Shown: positions 41,490-52,600 of the stretch, one piece after another | Position numbering within the stretch: the stretch's first letter is position 1 | Layout of the letters: every line of letters begins with the position of its first letter | Source of the DNA: Protea cynaroides | Lineage: Eukaryota; Streptophyta; Magnoliopsida; Proteales; Proteaceae | Direction: 5' to 3' | DNA: 64,000 nucleotides | Assembly (NCBI GenBank): GCA_028583415.1 | Contig: CM053269.1 | Location: 34,600,254 to 34,664,253 of the forward strand | Translations under genes and position numbers: made by a program | Notes under the pieces: generated by a model | Told to the model about the DNA's origin: nothing | The model's database searches: none | The model's input: only the letters and a program-made list of their open reading frames with translations

Positions 41490-42767
41490 TTCAGGTCATA
41501 CCTGTGACCACATCAAGCAATGCGACAACATCCTCGGATGTAACAACGTAAACTCTTCCTTGCTGTAGCTGCTTTCTGGGCTTAGGACACTCCTTTGAAT
41601 AATGTCCTATTTGATTGCAGTTATAGCATTTTACTCCTTCATTATTTTGCTTTTGTTGCGGTTGAGCTGCTGGAGTAGTCTTGGCTGCAGCGTTAAAACC
41701 TTGAGTACGGAAGGGTTTGAATGTCCTTGTATTCCCTCCGTTATATGAATTTTCAGTTGGCCTTTTAATACCCCTGTTTTGAGCAAAATAGCTCTCTTTC
41801 TGGCATGACTATATCAACCGCGTAATTTGTACAGCTTCATTGTAGACTTTCTTCTCAAGTCTTAGAACATGTTCACAAATACTTCCCCTAAGTCCCATGA
41901 CGAACCTTCGGGTCTTCGTATCTTCCTCTTGCATACTGACTGGTGCAAAGAAGAACAGCTCCTCATAACGCTGTTGATATGCGTCGACAGTCATCTGTCC
42001 CTAATACAAACTCAGGAACTCTCTCTCCATAGAATCTCTGAAACTTCTAGGAAAGTACTTCTCAAAGAATGCCTCCTTATATATACCCCAGGTCAGTTGG
42101 GCGTGTTTTGTTAACAGATAAGTCCATGTGGACTTTCACCAGTGGTGTGCATCTCCTTTCAGCATGAATGTTGCACACAGTACTTTCTCCTCCTCAGTAA
42201 CTGTCATCATCATGAATTCCTCTCTATTTCATCAATCCAGTGTGCTGGCAACAAAGGATCAGCTGGCTTACCATTATATTCCTTGGGCTTCATCTTCAAG
42301 AAATGCTTGATCAGTCTGGAGTGGTCTAGCTGATACGGAGCGAAGGCCCCATACATAGGTGGTTGGTACTGATAACCACCTTGAGCTACTTCAGGGTTCT
42401 ACACTTGAGCCTGCATGACTGGAGTTTGAGGTGTGTGGGGTACCATGTTACTTCCCCCTGGTACTGTGCTTGCCTGTCCTGCTGGCATCGGTGTCGTCTG
42501 TGCAGCTGGAAAAGCCATGCCTATGGCAGCTTGCATATTAGCTTGTACCTGTTGTATTTGTTGCAGCTGTTGTGCCAAGTTCATTACGGCTGTAGCTAGG
42601 TCTGTAGGTGGGGCTGGAAAGTTGGTAGGATTTGTCTGGCCATTAACCACGGACGGTGCCATATTCAGATTCTCCTGTGTCTCAGTATGTATATGGCTGT
42701 CTTCCTCCACAGGTGGTGGTGGTGGAATAGAGTTACGGCTTTGTCTGGTCACTCTTCGCCCAGCCAT
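41490..42767 (-). pseudogene. Element D gag
   Basis: The frame starts with ATG at 42767 (MAGRRVTRQ), a Pro/Gln-rich N-terminal part with NLAQQLQQIQQVQ, and meets a TAG at about 42399. The retrotransposon gag domain follows in pieces (LIKHFLKMKPKEYNG; then MTVDAYQQRYEELFFFAP and FVMGLRGSI at 41994-41809). A zinc knuckle, CYNCNQIGHYSKEC, is at about 41588-41632, of the form CX2CX4HX4C. Several stops make it a pseudogene. The order gag-protease-RT-RNase H-integrase is complete. Confidence 0.9.
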
Positions 42768-42909
42768 TTTCTGTTATGATGATGGTAGTGCCTGTAAACG
42801 ATCATAGCACATGTGAGGAAATCAATATAATTGTCCTCCAGTCAAAAATCCAACTAATCAATATAATTTTCAAATTTTTCAGATCATTCTGACAAAAATA
42901 CCATATTTT

Positions 42910-43135
42910 CTATCGTAGGGTCGATGGTAGGGTCGATCTTTATGCGACCCTAGGGTATGCGACCCTGAGAATCACTGTCAGCTTACCGAGAGCCTAGGGT
43001 CGATGGTAGGGTCGGTAGTTGTCCAACCCTAGATCCAACCCCTAGTTCTCTGTCAGATCACCGAGAGGCGATGGGTGGGTCGGAGGTAGGGTCGCATGTT
43101 TTGGTCGAATTATGCGACCCTACGATCCAGAATCA
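42910..43135. repeat. GGGTCGATGG motif array between gag and the antisense gene of D
   Basis: Words such as TAGGGTCGATGGTAGGGTCG, TGCGACCCTA and CCGAGAG(C/G) repeat three times. The same words in the same order build the LTR arrays at 36978-37160 (for example CCGAGAGCATGGGGTCGATC). It lies just upstream of the apparent first exon of the antisense gene and just upstream of gag on the other strand, so it could serve either. Confidence 0.75.
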
Positions 43136-43279
43136 GGTTTTTAAACCTGATTTTGGATTCATTTCCCATTCTTTCTCCTACCTTCCAACTCAACTCGTTT
43201 CTCTGAGTTGCTACAGTAACGACCCCTACCTGTTTGGTGATCTTATCTTTCGTTCGTGACTACCACTCCTTCTCTTCAG

Positions 43280-43720
43280 GTATGTTTTCTACTGTTTCAT
43301 GTTTTTAAAGCTTTTTAACTAGGTTTTTGCCTATTTACATTGTTTTCTTCAAATTAAACTTTTTCCAACCGTAAAAATTTCATTATTATTGGGGGCTTTT
43401 GCTATTGGTCATCCATGGACGAAAGCCCTCAAAAATATTTGAGTTTCATCGGTTGGTTATCGAGTAACTTGAAATTTTCCATTTTTGCCCTAATTTTTGA
43501 TATTTTTTGAATTTATTGAAATTTCTTCAAATTCGATCTCTCAAATTTAAATTTCCAACTGTATGAGCCTTGCAGGATAGTTTAGAATCTATGTAAGTCC
43601 TCTTGCCCAAGTGTATGGGTGAAAAGTGAGGCTTTTGACCAATTTATGCCGTTATAATGCCGAAATTTTTGGGTTTTTCACCATTACTAATATATTATCT
43701 ATTTTTCTTTGTTTTGACAG
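43280..43720 (+). other. Probable intron in the 5' UTR of the antisense gene
   Basis: The donor is CTTCAG|GTATGTTT (43279/43280) and the acceptor is CTTTGTTTTGACAG|ATAACATGG (43720/43721), with a T-rich tract before it. The inside is T-rich with no open frame of note. The exon before it (about 43140-43279) is CT-rich with no ATG-led frame of note. The splice sites are seen; use is inferred. Confidence 0.6.
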
Positions 43721-43725
43721 ATAAC

Positions 43726-44997
43726 ATGGTTCGTACCAAGGTTCCTAGGTCTCATGACCCAGTCCGCTTCTGCTCCAACGAGGTCGAAGCTCAGTATGCT
43801 CACTATGTACGTAAGAAGGTAGAGGGAGGTCGTCGTGTGGACTTGGCTAGTCTAGCCTTGTTCGACGTGAAGAGGGCATTTGGTGACATGGGCTGGCTCC
43901 TTGTGATTACCTATGATGCTTGTACCCGTCCGGATCTGGTGAGACAGTTTTATTGTAATCTCCAGGTGGTGGGGGATCACAATGACACTGAGAGGGGTAG
44001 GGAGCTCAGGATCACGAGCTACGTCAAAGGAGTAGAGGTTTCCTTTGACTGCCAGCAGTTAGCTGATCTTTTGGGCATATCACATGATGGCTCTTTGGTG
44101 TACTGTGCTCCCAGGGAGCCTCAGTTCCTTTCTTTGGAGATACGTGCTGAGATTGACCGTCAACTTATTAGAGATGATCGTTGGGAGATTAAAGCGATCA
44201 ACCTATGTCCAGAGCCTCGGGTGTACTGTAAGATCATCCAGCACAACCTGATACCCCAGAGTGGATATTATGAGAGGATCTCCCAGTTGACCCAGTTTGT
44301 CCTTTACTGCATTTGCACTAGGCAGCCTGTCTGCCTTCCTTACATCATCATGAGGACGATGATCTGTGCTACGCTGCCTGGTCAGATAGGCAACCTGCCC
44401 TACGAACGTCTGATCACTACACTACTTACCCGCCTAGGTGTTGATTTAGTGGATGAGAGGATTCAGGAGAAGACCTTCTCATCGGTTCTGGACTGGGAGG
44501 CCATCTGTAGGATGGGCATGCGGGATGCACAGGTCAGTGATGATGAGAGGAACGCTCTGGTGGATCCTCGTACTCGGGTGGAGGTGGCAGACGCTGAGGC
44601 AGCAGCAGCAGCAGTCGCTGAAACAGCGGTTCACGGGGGTGATGCTGAGGATGAGGATCGTATGTACATGGATGTGGACTCTATACCTCCTCCATCACCT
44701 CTACATTCTACTAGAGCTGGTCCATCTCGGACTCCTTCACGCATGGCTGGTCCTTCACTCCCACCATCTGATGATATGATGGGATTACTGCGTGAGATTA
44801 GGGAGGCTCAGCGCACGTTGGATTTGAGAGTGGGAGAGCTTCTAGATGCTCAGCGTGCATCTGATCAGCGGATGGCTGCGTTGACAGCTAGTCTCCAGAT
44901 GACCCAGACTCAGGTAGCCTGGTTGACTAGAGTCTATGCTGAGGACTATGACAGAGATCGTGAGGCACCGCCTCCTCCATCACCTCCAGCTCCATGA
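43726..44997 (+). CDS. Antisense extra ORF of element D, putative plant transposon protein domain
   Basis: It is open for 423 codons on the strand opposite to gag-pol. I place the start at ATG 43726, six bases after a good 3' splice site; the upstream in-frame ATG at 43657 lies in the probable intron. Regions: N-terminal FCSNEVEAQYAHYV; a core with LVRQFYCNLQ, a YVKGVEVSFD block and LADLLGIS, then IIQHNLIPQSG, YCICTRQPVCLPYII and LPYERLITTLL; an Ala/acidic linker; a Ser/Pro-rich part; a helical stretch (about residues 345-405, LREIREAQRTLDLRV) likely to form a coiled coil; and a Pro-rich tail. The core pattern is that of the family called 'putative plant transposon protein' (as I recall PF20167), whose function is unknown. 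No stop interrupts it, although gag-pol beside it has many. It may be expressed from its own promoter. Confidence 0.8.
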   Translation: MVRTKVPRSHDPVRFCSNEVEAQYAHYVRKKVEGGRRVDLASLALFDVKRAFGDMGWLLVITYDACTRPDLVRQFYCNLQVVGDHNDTERGRELRITSYVKGVEVSFDCQQLADLLGISHDGSLVYCAPREPQFLSLEIRAEIDRQLIRDDRWEIKAINLCPEPRVYCKIIQHNLIPQSGYYERISQLTQFVLYCICTRQPVCLPYIIMRTMICATLPGQIGNLPYERLITTLLTRLGVDLVDERIQEKTFSSVLDWEAICRMGMRDAQVSDDERNALVDPRTRVEVADAEAAAAAVAETAVHGGDAEDEDRMYMDVDSIPPPSPLHSTRAGPSRTPSRMAGPSLPPSDDMMGLLREIREAQRTLDLRVGELLDAQRASDQRMAALTASLQMTQTQVAWLTRVYAEDYDRDREAPPPPSPPAP

Positions 44998-45268
44998 TGT
45001 ATTTTTCTTTTTATTCTTCTTTTGTATTACAGAGTAACTGTCCGGGTTGTGGATTGTACTTTGTTTTGGATATGTATATAAACTTGCTTTTGGTTTGATG
45101 TATATAAAACTTGTTTCTCCCTTTATATGTGCATTATTCTCTTTCTTAATTTCGTCTCAAACAACACAGGTGCTTACAGTGTGTTCTTATTAAAGCTTTT
45201 AAATTTTATCCTAACTCTGTTCTCGAACTTTTGTGGAAGTATACCGGTTTAATAGACAGGGCCTAAGA
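44998..45268 (+). other. 3' side of the antisense gene, up to the PBS of D
   Basis: T-rich sequence with TATATAAA words and no classic AATAAA. From about 45160 it matches the leader next to the LTR of element A (2870-2990), so the extra gene was inserted or evolved upstream of this conserved leader end. Confidence 0.6.
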
Positions 45269-45280
45269 GCTCTGATACCA
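45269..45280 (-). promoter_or_regulatory. PBS of element D, initiator tRNA-Met type
   Basis: TGGTATCAGAGC on the minus strand, three bases from the LTR, as in element A. Confidence 0.9.
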
Positions 45281-45283
45281 AGT

Positions 45284-47603
45284 TATCACACCTCAATTCC
45301 GCACTGTTTAGAATGGTGTGATGAAACACTAATAAACCAACGGTTCAATCAGGATCTCAAATAGGCTGTGTCAGTTTGCTTAAACCATACACATCCACAA
45401 CCATAATCAGAGTAAATACATAATAGCGGAAGTCTTAAATATTAAATGAACTGAGAATCTAAATGTGATAATCATAAATAAAATACCCAATTATCTTTCA
45501 TTGACTGAGACATAAGTAAATAAAATAATCAATTACATTTCCTCAATAATCCAAATAAAAATCTAATCGAAAACGCATGAGTTGCATTCGCATGACGAAT
45601 CATGCGTTTTCATTATATCTTCTGCGTCCATCGTCGCAATGTGCCCGTATGCGGGAGCATTCATATAATCTTCTACGGTCATACCTACATATCAACTAAA
45701 AATATTCGAATTCAAAAAGGGTGAGCACATATCACGGCTCAGTGAGCAAATAAAACAATGCAACAAACATATGCATGCATTCAATTCATATCTTTGGTCT
45801 GGTATATAAGTTTGCAATGTGCTATAGAAAGGTTCGGTGGCCGCCTCGCCTCTATACACAGGGTGTGTAAGCCCACCTAATGGATCAAACACCATTGTCA
45901 TCCACATCCACCCCACCATGGAATAGAGATAGAGCTAAAGTGCTTAGGAACGCACTGCATCACACTTCCCCTGATGCTCTACCCATACCAACACGTAAGC
46001 CCCTGTTGGCGAGGGCTTGCAAACTGGGCTCGCAACTAACCAATCCTAATGTTAAATAGTGTATCCAAGGCCTCACCCCAACATCCCTCAATACGTCCAT
46101 AGAGATAGAGCTAAGGCCCCCCGGCAGAGTCAGAGACTACACGGTCTGAGATCAGCTCCCTTGATGCCCTACAACGTAATAGTTCTGCTAAGATAATGGC
46201 GATACGACGATGCTAGTGGACAAGACTTGAGTAGAGATAGGGCTAAAGTGCTTAGGACTGTACCACATCACACTTCCCCTGATGCCCCACTCGCATCAAG
46301 TATACTAACCACACACAAGCATTCACATGCCTATTCCTAGCATCATCATCATCATCATGTTGTAAATAAACTGAATTAAATATGCATGAACAGTAATAAT
46401 AGGAATAGTAGATGACATGTGATATGCACATTACAATCATACAATCATAGCATCATACATGGTATTGGACTTAATAAACGAAAATATTTTATTATTAGTC
46501 AATTAGTTTAGGTCTTGTTCCCTCACATTTGATTGAGTGTAGATCCTCTTTTAAGCTGTAAGAATCACTTTTATATCATTAGGAGAACCTAACAAGTCGA
46601 TAGATTTTAATTAGAATAATTCCAATAATTTTAAGCCTGCTGTATTGCTAGGGTCGCAGGTTGGGTCGCAGGTAGGGTAGCAATTTTCTGCGACCCCAGG
46701 GTGTAGGGTCGGTCATAGGGTCGGTTACCCATCGACCCTAGGTGTGACCACAGCCTCCCTGGACTTCCCGAGAGCATGGGGTCGATCCTGTGGTTTAGTA
46801 GGGTCGGTTACCAATCGACCCTACGTGCTACCACACATAGTTTGAGTCGATCTTTCATCCTACAGTCCATTCTTTCATGTTTGGATCCTTTGGCTTACTT
46901 TTATAGTTCATTCTATGATTGTTCTATGGCTCAAAACTCCAAGTTACACACTTTACTTTGTTTGCAATGATTTCCTCCATGGATTCCATTGGAATTTATC
47001 CATGGATGGATGATTTGGGTTTCTCCTAGATCCTACCCTCTTCATGAACTATTCTAGGGTCTTACATAATTCATGGAGAATGTATTCATACCTTAGGTTT
47101 GCTGAGATTCAGAGATTTCTCTGAATTCCTTCTCCTTAGTCTTCTTCTCCTCTCTTTTTATTTTCATTCTCTTCTCTTTTTCTCACTTTTAATTAGGGTT
47201 TCAAAAGGAGTGAAAGAGGCTAAGGGACGTTCTATTTATAGAGAAAAATCTCCCAAAATAAGTCCCATCGAGATTAGGAAAGGGTCCCCTTAAAATTAGG
47301 AAAGTTTCCTAATTACGGTTTTAGTCTATCATCTTAGGGTCGATGCTAGGGTCGCAGGACCCGTCGACCTTAGGGTCTCAAGTCATCCGACCCTAGGACT
47401 GAAAAGTCATGGGTTGGACTCTGCTGAGGTGGGGTCGACCCTACCTGTTTAGGCATGAGACCCTACCCTCAATTTTACTATTTTTGGTCAATTTTATACC
47501 TGGTCTTGTGATTTCCACTACGCACTTGGTCCACTTGGCTCGACCATGATAGGTAGACCTGGTATAAGGTGGTAAGACCGGTTAGTTTGATACGGGTCTT
47601 ACA
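45284..47603 (-). repeat. 5' LTR of element D (right)
   Basis: It is 2320 bp, the partner of 35610-37933. The inner-end TG is mutated (TATCACACC instead of TGTCACACC on the plus strand). Differences from the other LTR are mostly C/T and G/A, densest in the first 100 bases. A minus-strand TATA box is at 47232-47240. Confidence 0.93.
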
Positions 47604-47608
47604 ATATC
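47604..47608. repeat. TSD of element D, right copy (ATATC)
   Basis: Identical to 35605-35609. Element C sequence continues after it. Confidence 0.92.
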
Positions 47609-48904
47609 AGTCTCGGTGGATTCCACATTAGCAACATCATGGTAACCACAAAACCAAATCCCCCAGGTACGCATTTGTCATTTTTGCTTCGTCAATTACT
47701 TAATATGTCTTACTTTCCAGGTATGGGCCTCGGTTCCAACCAATAGGGTGATGTCAACATGTTATCTGTTTTGATCAATGAGTACAGATTTGGACTGGGG
47801 TATGTTCCTACCAATCGAGATCTGAAACTAATAGAGGAGAAACAGAGGAGAGCCGATGATGCATTTTGGAGGCTCGAAAAGAGAAAATATAGGAGTAGCG
47901 GTAGGAGTCCAATAAAGGCAGAAGATAGGAGTCACAGAAGATGACAACCACAGAGGACAGATGAGCCGGTCTACCAGGCACAGTTTGGAGGTATATATGA
48001 GGATGAGCAGTTCAACCCATACTTCAAGACTCTCAATGGATACTTTGTCAAAGAAGGATAGGACATTATATTCTGTGGATTCCTTGAACCGTGGCTAGAC
48101 AAAAACCTCCAAAGACAAGTACCTGGTTTTGAGATATTCTTTGACTATACAATTGATTGGATGGAGCTGGAAAAGATCAAGAGTCAAGGGTAGAGTGAGG
48201 AGCAGAAGTCAGAGACGGAGACGATCGACATCGACAATCTGTTCGACGAGGACCAAGTTCTGATGCTCACCGGAGACGATCAAGATGGAGATCCCGATGT
48301 GCAACCAATCATCCTCCCTATCAACCGAATGATCCCAAACTGGAGTTGTCTAGATACCTTTGTCTACCTGAAAGGGTTGTCATGTAATCAGTATAGTATG
48401 GCCATGTCTGGGCCCAAAGTCTGTAAGTCCTTAGGTAGGTTTGAGTCTTTTGATAGCGTTGAGTCCGTTCCATTAGGAACCTCTTCTTCTGTACCTCTGT
48501 TTTCAAGCTTTAATAAAGAAAGTTTTTCCAATTATACTGTGTCTACTTCTTTTAATTCCTCTTCTTCTAACTCTAACTATAATGATGAGAATGATGAACC
48601 ACCTCCTGAAATTTTATAATCCATCAAAGCCTTGGAAGAGAAAAAAGCCCAACCTGTTGGCGAAGATTTCAAGACAATCAATCTTGGCACAGAAGAGCAG
48701 CCACAAGAGATCAAGATTGGCAGGACTTTGACAGAAGAAGAGACTGACCAGTTGACGAAGTTATTAAAGGAATTCCAAGAGGTGTTCGCATGGTCTTATG
48801 AAGATATGTCGGGCATAGATCCAGAAGTGGTACAACACAAGATACCTTTAATTCCCAAGGCAAAGCCACACAAGCAGAATTTGAGACGGCTAAGGCCTAA
48901 ATGA
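47609..48904 (+). pseudogene. Element C: linker between gag and RT
   Basis: The part GMGLG...NEYRFGLGYVPTNRD (about 47724-47825) and then KIGRTLTEEETDQLTKLLKEF and FAWSYEDMSGIDPEVV (48715-48830) are typical of the Tat/Ogre stretch before RT. In between is a Ser/Asn-rich acidic part (SFNSSSSNSNYNDENDE, about 48540-48600). Stops occur at several places (for example 48620 and 48901), and no protease active site is visible, so this domain is probably deleted. Confidence 0.8.
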
Positions 48905-48919
48905 ACTTTAAAAGTCAAA

Positions 48920-50080
48920 GAGGATATAATGAAATAGTTTAACGCTAGATTCTTGGAAGTCTCGAAGTACCAGAATGGCTAGCTAATGTGGTCATAGTAC
49001 CTATGAATGATGGAAGACTGAGAGTGTGTGTCGATTATAGGAATCTGAATAAGGCCAGCCCCAAGGATGATTTTCTACTACCAAAGATAGACATCCTAGT
49101 TGATACACAGCCAATCATGCACTTTTGTCTTTCATGGATGGATTCTTAGGGTATAACCAGATCAAGATGGCTTCAGAAGACAAAGAGAAAACTGCCTTTA
49201 CAACAGACTGGGGTACCTATTGTTACACGGTAATGCCATTTGGACTAAAGAATGCAGGAGCAACCTATCAGAGGATGGCTACGACAGTGTTGCATGATCT
49301 GATTCATAAGGAAGTTGAAGTATATGTGGACGATATGATTGTAAAATCACTTACCAGAGAGGACCATATTACAGCTCTGAGGAAATTCTTTGAGAGGATC
49401 AAGCAATACAAGCTTAGGCTTAACCCTCAGAAGTGTGCATTTGGGGTAACAGCAGGAAAAATGTTAGGCTTCATGGTTAGTCAAAGGGGGATTGAAATAG
49501 ACCCAGCCAAGATAAAAGCCACATCAGAGATGCCACCTCCCAAGACAGAGAAAGAGATAAGAAGTTTTCTGGGAAGGCTCCAGTACATCAATCGGTTTAT
49601 CGCACACCTCACGGTAACATGTCATCCGATATTCAAGTTACTAAGGAAGAATCAGCCCAAGGAGTGGAACCCTCAATGTCAGTTTGCTTTTGACAAGATC
49701 AAGACTTATCTATCAAATCCACCAGTGCTGACTCTACTTATTGCTGGAAGGCCATTGCTCCTTTACTTATCAGTGTTAGAAGATTCTATGGGGTCGATGA
49801 TAGCCCAATATGATGACGATGGACATACAGAAAAGGTAATTTATTACTTAAGCAAGAAATTCACAAGCTACGAGTTAAACTATACACCCTTGGAGAAGAC
49901 ATGTGCGGCTCTAGTCTGGGTAACTAAAAGGTTGAGACATTACATGTTATCATATCCAGTCATACTCATTTCAAGGATAGACCCATTAAAGTACCTATTT
50001 GAGAAGCTAACATTGACTAGAAGACTAGCTCGATGGCTACTATTATTGTCTGAATTTGGTATCACATATGTCACATAGAA
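48920..50080 (+). pseudogene. Element C reverse transcriptase and gypsy RNase H
   Basis: RT starts with EWLANVVIVP and VCVDYRNLNKASPKDDF (about 49026-49080), shifts frame near 49120, then stays open for 317 codons (49125-50078): GYNQIKMA, VMPFGLKNAGATYQR, catalytic YVDD at 49323-49334, LGFMVSQRGIEIDP, and FLGRLQYINRFI. The RNase H part (IYYLSKKFTSYE, YTPLEKTCAALVW) is recognisable but its YxDAS motif is worn to YLSVLEDS. A TAG near 50077 ends the frame. Confidence 0.92.
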
Positions 50081-50164
50081 ATCCATTAAGGGAAGTGTAA
50101 TTGCAGAGCATCTGTCCACTCACCCAGTCAGGGATAACCTCAGAAACTTGGAAGATATATTCCC

Positions 50165-50672
50165 CGATGAAGATGTTCACATAGCCGAAGAGAAAAAGAA
50201 AGAAGATACATGGATGATGTTCTTTAACGGAGCCGCCAACCATAGAGGGTGTAGAGCTGGGGTATTACTTATAGATCCAGAAGGAGAATTCGTACTATTC
50301 TCACTCTGATTAGAGTTCAAGTGTACAAACAATACTGCAGAATATGAAGCTTGCATCATGGGGCTCAAAGCTGCATTTGCAATAGGCATCAAGAAGTTAA
50401 AAGTGTATAGGGATTCATCCATTGTCATCTACCAAGTCAGAGGAGATTGGAAAACCAAGGATGAAAAATTGATACCTTATCAGCACCATGCAATTAGTCT
50501 AGCTGAGAGCTTCACAGAGATAGAATTTGACTATTCCCTAAGGGACATAAACAAATACACTGACGCATTGGCCACCTTGGCTTCAATGATCAGTGGCGAT
50601 CCTGTCGAACATAGAAGACCCTTGATGATAGAAAGAAGAAGGCACTGGCATATGCAGAAGTTGATGCATTGA
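50165..50672 (+). pseudogene. Element C second (archaeal-type) RNase H
   Basis: After the gypsy RNase H a second RNase H is present, the mark of the Tat group. It starts with MMFFNGAANHRG, where the usual first catalytic Asp (DGA) is Asn (codon AAC, 50226-50228). It then has NNTAEYEACIMGL with the Glu, YRDSSIVIYQV with the second Asp, and NKYTDALATLAS near the end. One TGA interrupts it near 50308. Confidence 0.88.
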
Positions 50673-50689
50673 CAGTTGATGGAAGATCT

Positions 50690-51895
50690 TGGTTTACACC
50701 CATAATGGACTTCATTAGAGAAGGCAAATACCCTGCCTCATAGTTCGTCCTCTACGAAGATATCCTATACAAGAGATCATATGATGGGGTACAATTAGTT
50801 TGTGTCGATGAAGAGCAAGCACAAACCCTCATTGAGTAGAACATTAAGGAGTTTATGGACCGCACATGAATGCTAGGATGCTTGCAAAGAAAATCTTGAG
50901 AATGTGGTACTATTGGAACACGATGGAAACAGATTGTGCGGAGTTCGTGAATAAGTGCCACAAATGCCAGATGTTTGCCAACCTGATACATGTACCGCCT
51001 ACAAAATTGCACACTCTCAGTTCACCTTGCCATTCTCAACTTGGGGTATAGATATGAACGAAAAAATTCACCCAAAAGTATCAAATGGACATGAGTTCAT
51101 CTTTGTAGCCATCGACTATTTTACCAAGTGGGTAGAAGCTCAGTCATATGCTAAACTTACAGCACATAAGGTAGCCAAGTTCCTTCAAGAGCATATCATC
51201 TGTCGACATGGGATGCCTCATGATCTAATCTCAGATCAAGGTCAACACTTCAGAGGGAAGGTATAAGAGCTGTGTGAGAAGTTTAACATCCAGAGGCATT
51301 GTTCTTCCCCTTATCGTCCACAGACAAATGGAGCAGTAGAAGCCGCTAACAAGAATGTCAAGGTCATCCTTTAGAAAATGGTAGAAACTCATGGTAACTG
51401 GGCAGATAGGCTACCATATGCATTATGGGCATATAGAACTTCTATAAGGACATCTACTAGAGCGACGCCTTACTCTTTAGTGTATGGTATGGAAGCAGTA
51501 CTCCTAGTAGAAATGGAAGTGCCATCACTGAGGATATTAATGTAGTCCAAAATCCCTAAAGCTGAATGGCTCTGATCTCGTTATGAGGAGTTGAACCTCA
51601 TTGGTGAAAGGAGAATGAAAGCGGCTGACAATGCAAAGAAGTATCAACAAAGAATGACCACCACTTTTAATAAGAAGGTCCATATTTATCACTTGGTAGT
51701 GGGAGATCTAGTACTGAAGGAGCAAAGAGCGCCGATCCATGACCTCAGGGGTAAATTTTGTCCAAACTAGAGTAGACAATTTATAGTGAAAGAAATCTTA
51801 CCTGGAAAGGTAGTTCAGTTGACAGATCTGGTTGGTGAAGAGTTACAATACCTGACCAACCTTGATCAGGTGAAACAATATCATGTCTAGCCTAT
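50690..51895 (+). pseudogene. Element C integrase
   Basis: The zinc-binding region has CHKCQ at about 50956-50970. The core keeps all three catalytic residues in place: Asp in WGIDM (51051), Asp in SDQG (51234) and Glu in GAVEAANK (51339). The C-terminal part goes on with LPYALWAYRTS and TPYSLVYGMEAV, and ends near 51890. Stops occur at several positions (51266, 51373, 51545), and there is a frame change near 51020. The RNA-level order fits the Ogre/Tat plan. No chromodomain is seen. Confidence 0.9.
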
Positions 51896-51905
51896 GCACT
51901 CTTCC

Positions 51906-52600
51906 AAAAAAAAAAAAAAAAAAAAAAAAACCTGGTGAGTGCAGTTTGTTTGTCATTCACGAAAGTCGATAATGAAACTCAACTGTTTTGGAGGACTTTA
52001 CAATGGAATTGGGTTGGATTCTCCAAAGAGGCTACTACATCCTGCCACTTAGGAATGGTTTCATCATCTCGTCATAATTAAAGGAAGAATTTTTTACTTT
52101 CTGGTTAAACTCTTTCATCCGTTCATCTATCCAAGGGATTTTCTAAGAGTCGCATATCGAGCCCATCTTTCACATCTTTTGATATCGACTTTAGTGGGCA
52201 TGTCGATATGAAAATAATGATAATGATAAATCTGGCTGAAACTCTAATCTGTCGTTCATTACATTCGACGACACCCAAAGATTCAAAAGAGTCCTTCCTT
52301 CTCAAGCCCATAAAATGGGACTCTTCGGAGGGATCGACCATTCTACATAAACAACCAAAAGATCCTCCTAATGGAAAACTCATCTGGATAGCTTCTTATT
52401 AGCCGAGTTTGGCCTTCATCCTCACTCACCTGTCTTTGACTTAGAAACTTAGGCCCAGACAAGGTCATGCATATGCACAACTCAGTAAGCTTTTCAATGT
52501 GTCTAACAATTACAGTGTAAGATAGTTCTAATGATTTCCCTACTAATTCTGTTATAGGTCGGGATTTTTTACAGGTCAACTTTAGTGAGCACTCTAGAGC
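51906..52600 (+). other. Spacer after pol in element C
   Basis: It starts with a poly-A run (51906-51930). No coding sequence is recognised. Frames on both strands around 52120-52580 do not resemble any known retroelement protein. Confidence 0.6.

Larger units (their letters stand above)
35610..47603 (-). mobile_element. Element D: Tekay-type chromovirus with an antisense extra gene
   Basis: A 12.0-kb minus-strand element: 5' LTR 45284-47603, PBS 45269-45280, leader with an antisense ORF (43726-44997, plus strand), gag from 42767, then protease, RT, RNase H, integrase and chromodomain, PPT 37934-37947, 3' LTR 35610-37933. A perfect 5-bp TSD shows a single clean insertion into element C. The chromodomain after integrase and the long LTRs fit the Tekay/Del lineage. 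LTRs differ by several percent, with many C/T and G/A changes, so it is older than B. Confidence 0.92.

Noticed and set aside
47667..47720. Possible small intron in element C (CCCCAG|GTACG ... TTTCCAG|GTATGG)
   Set aside because: At 54 bases it is shorter than usual plant introns, and the flanking frame is broken. A longer intron split by element D stays possible.
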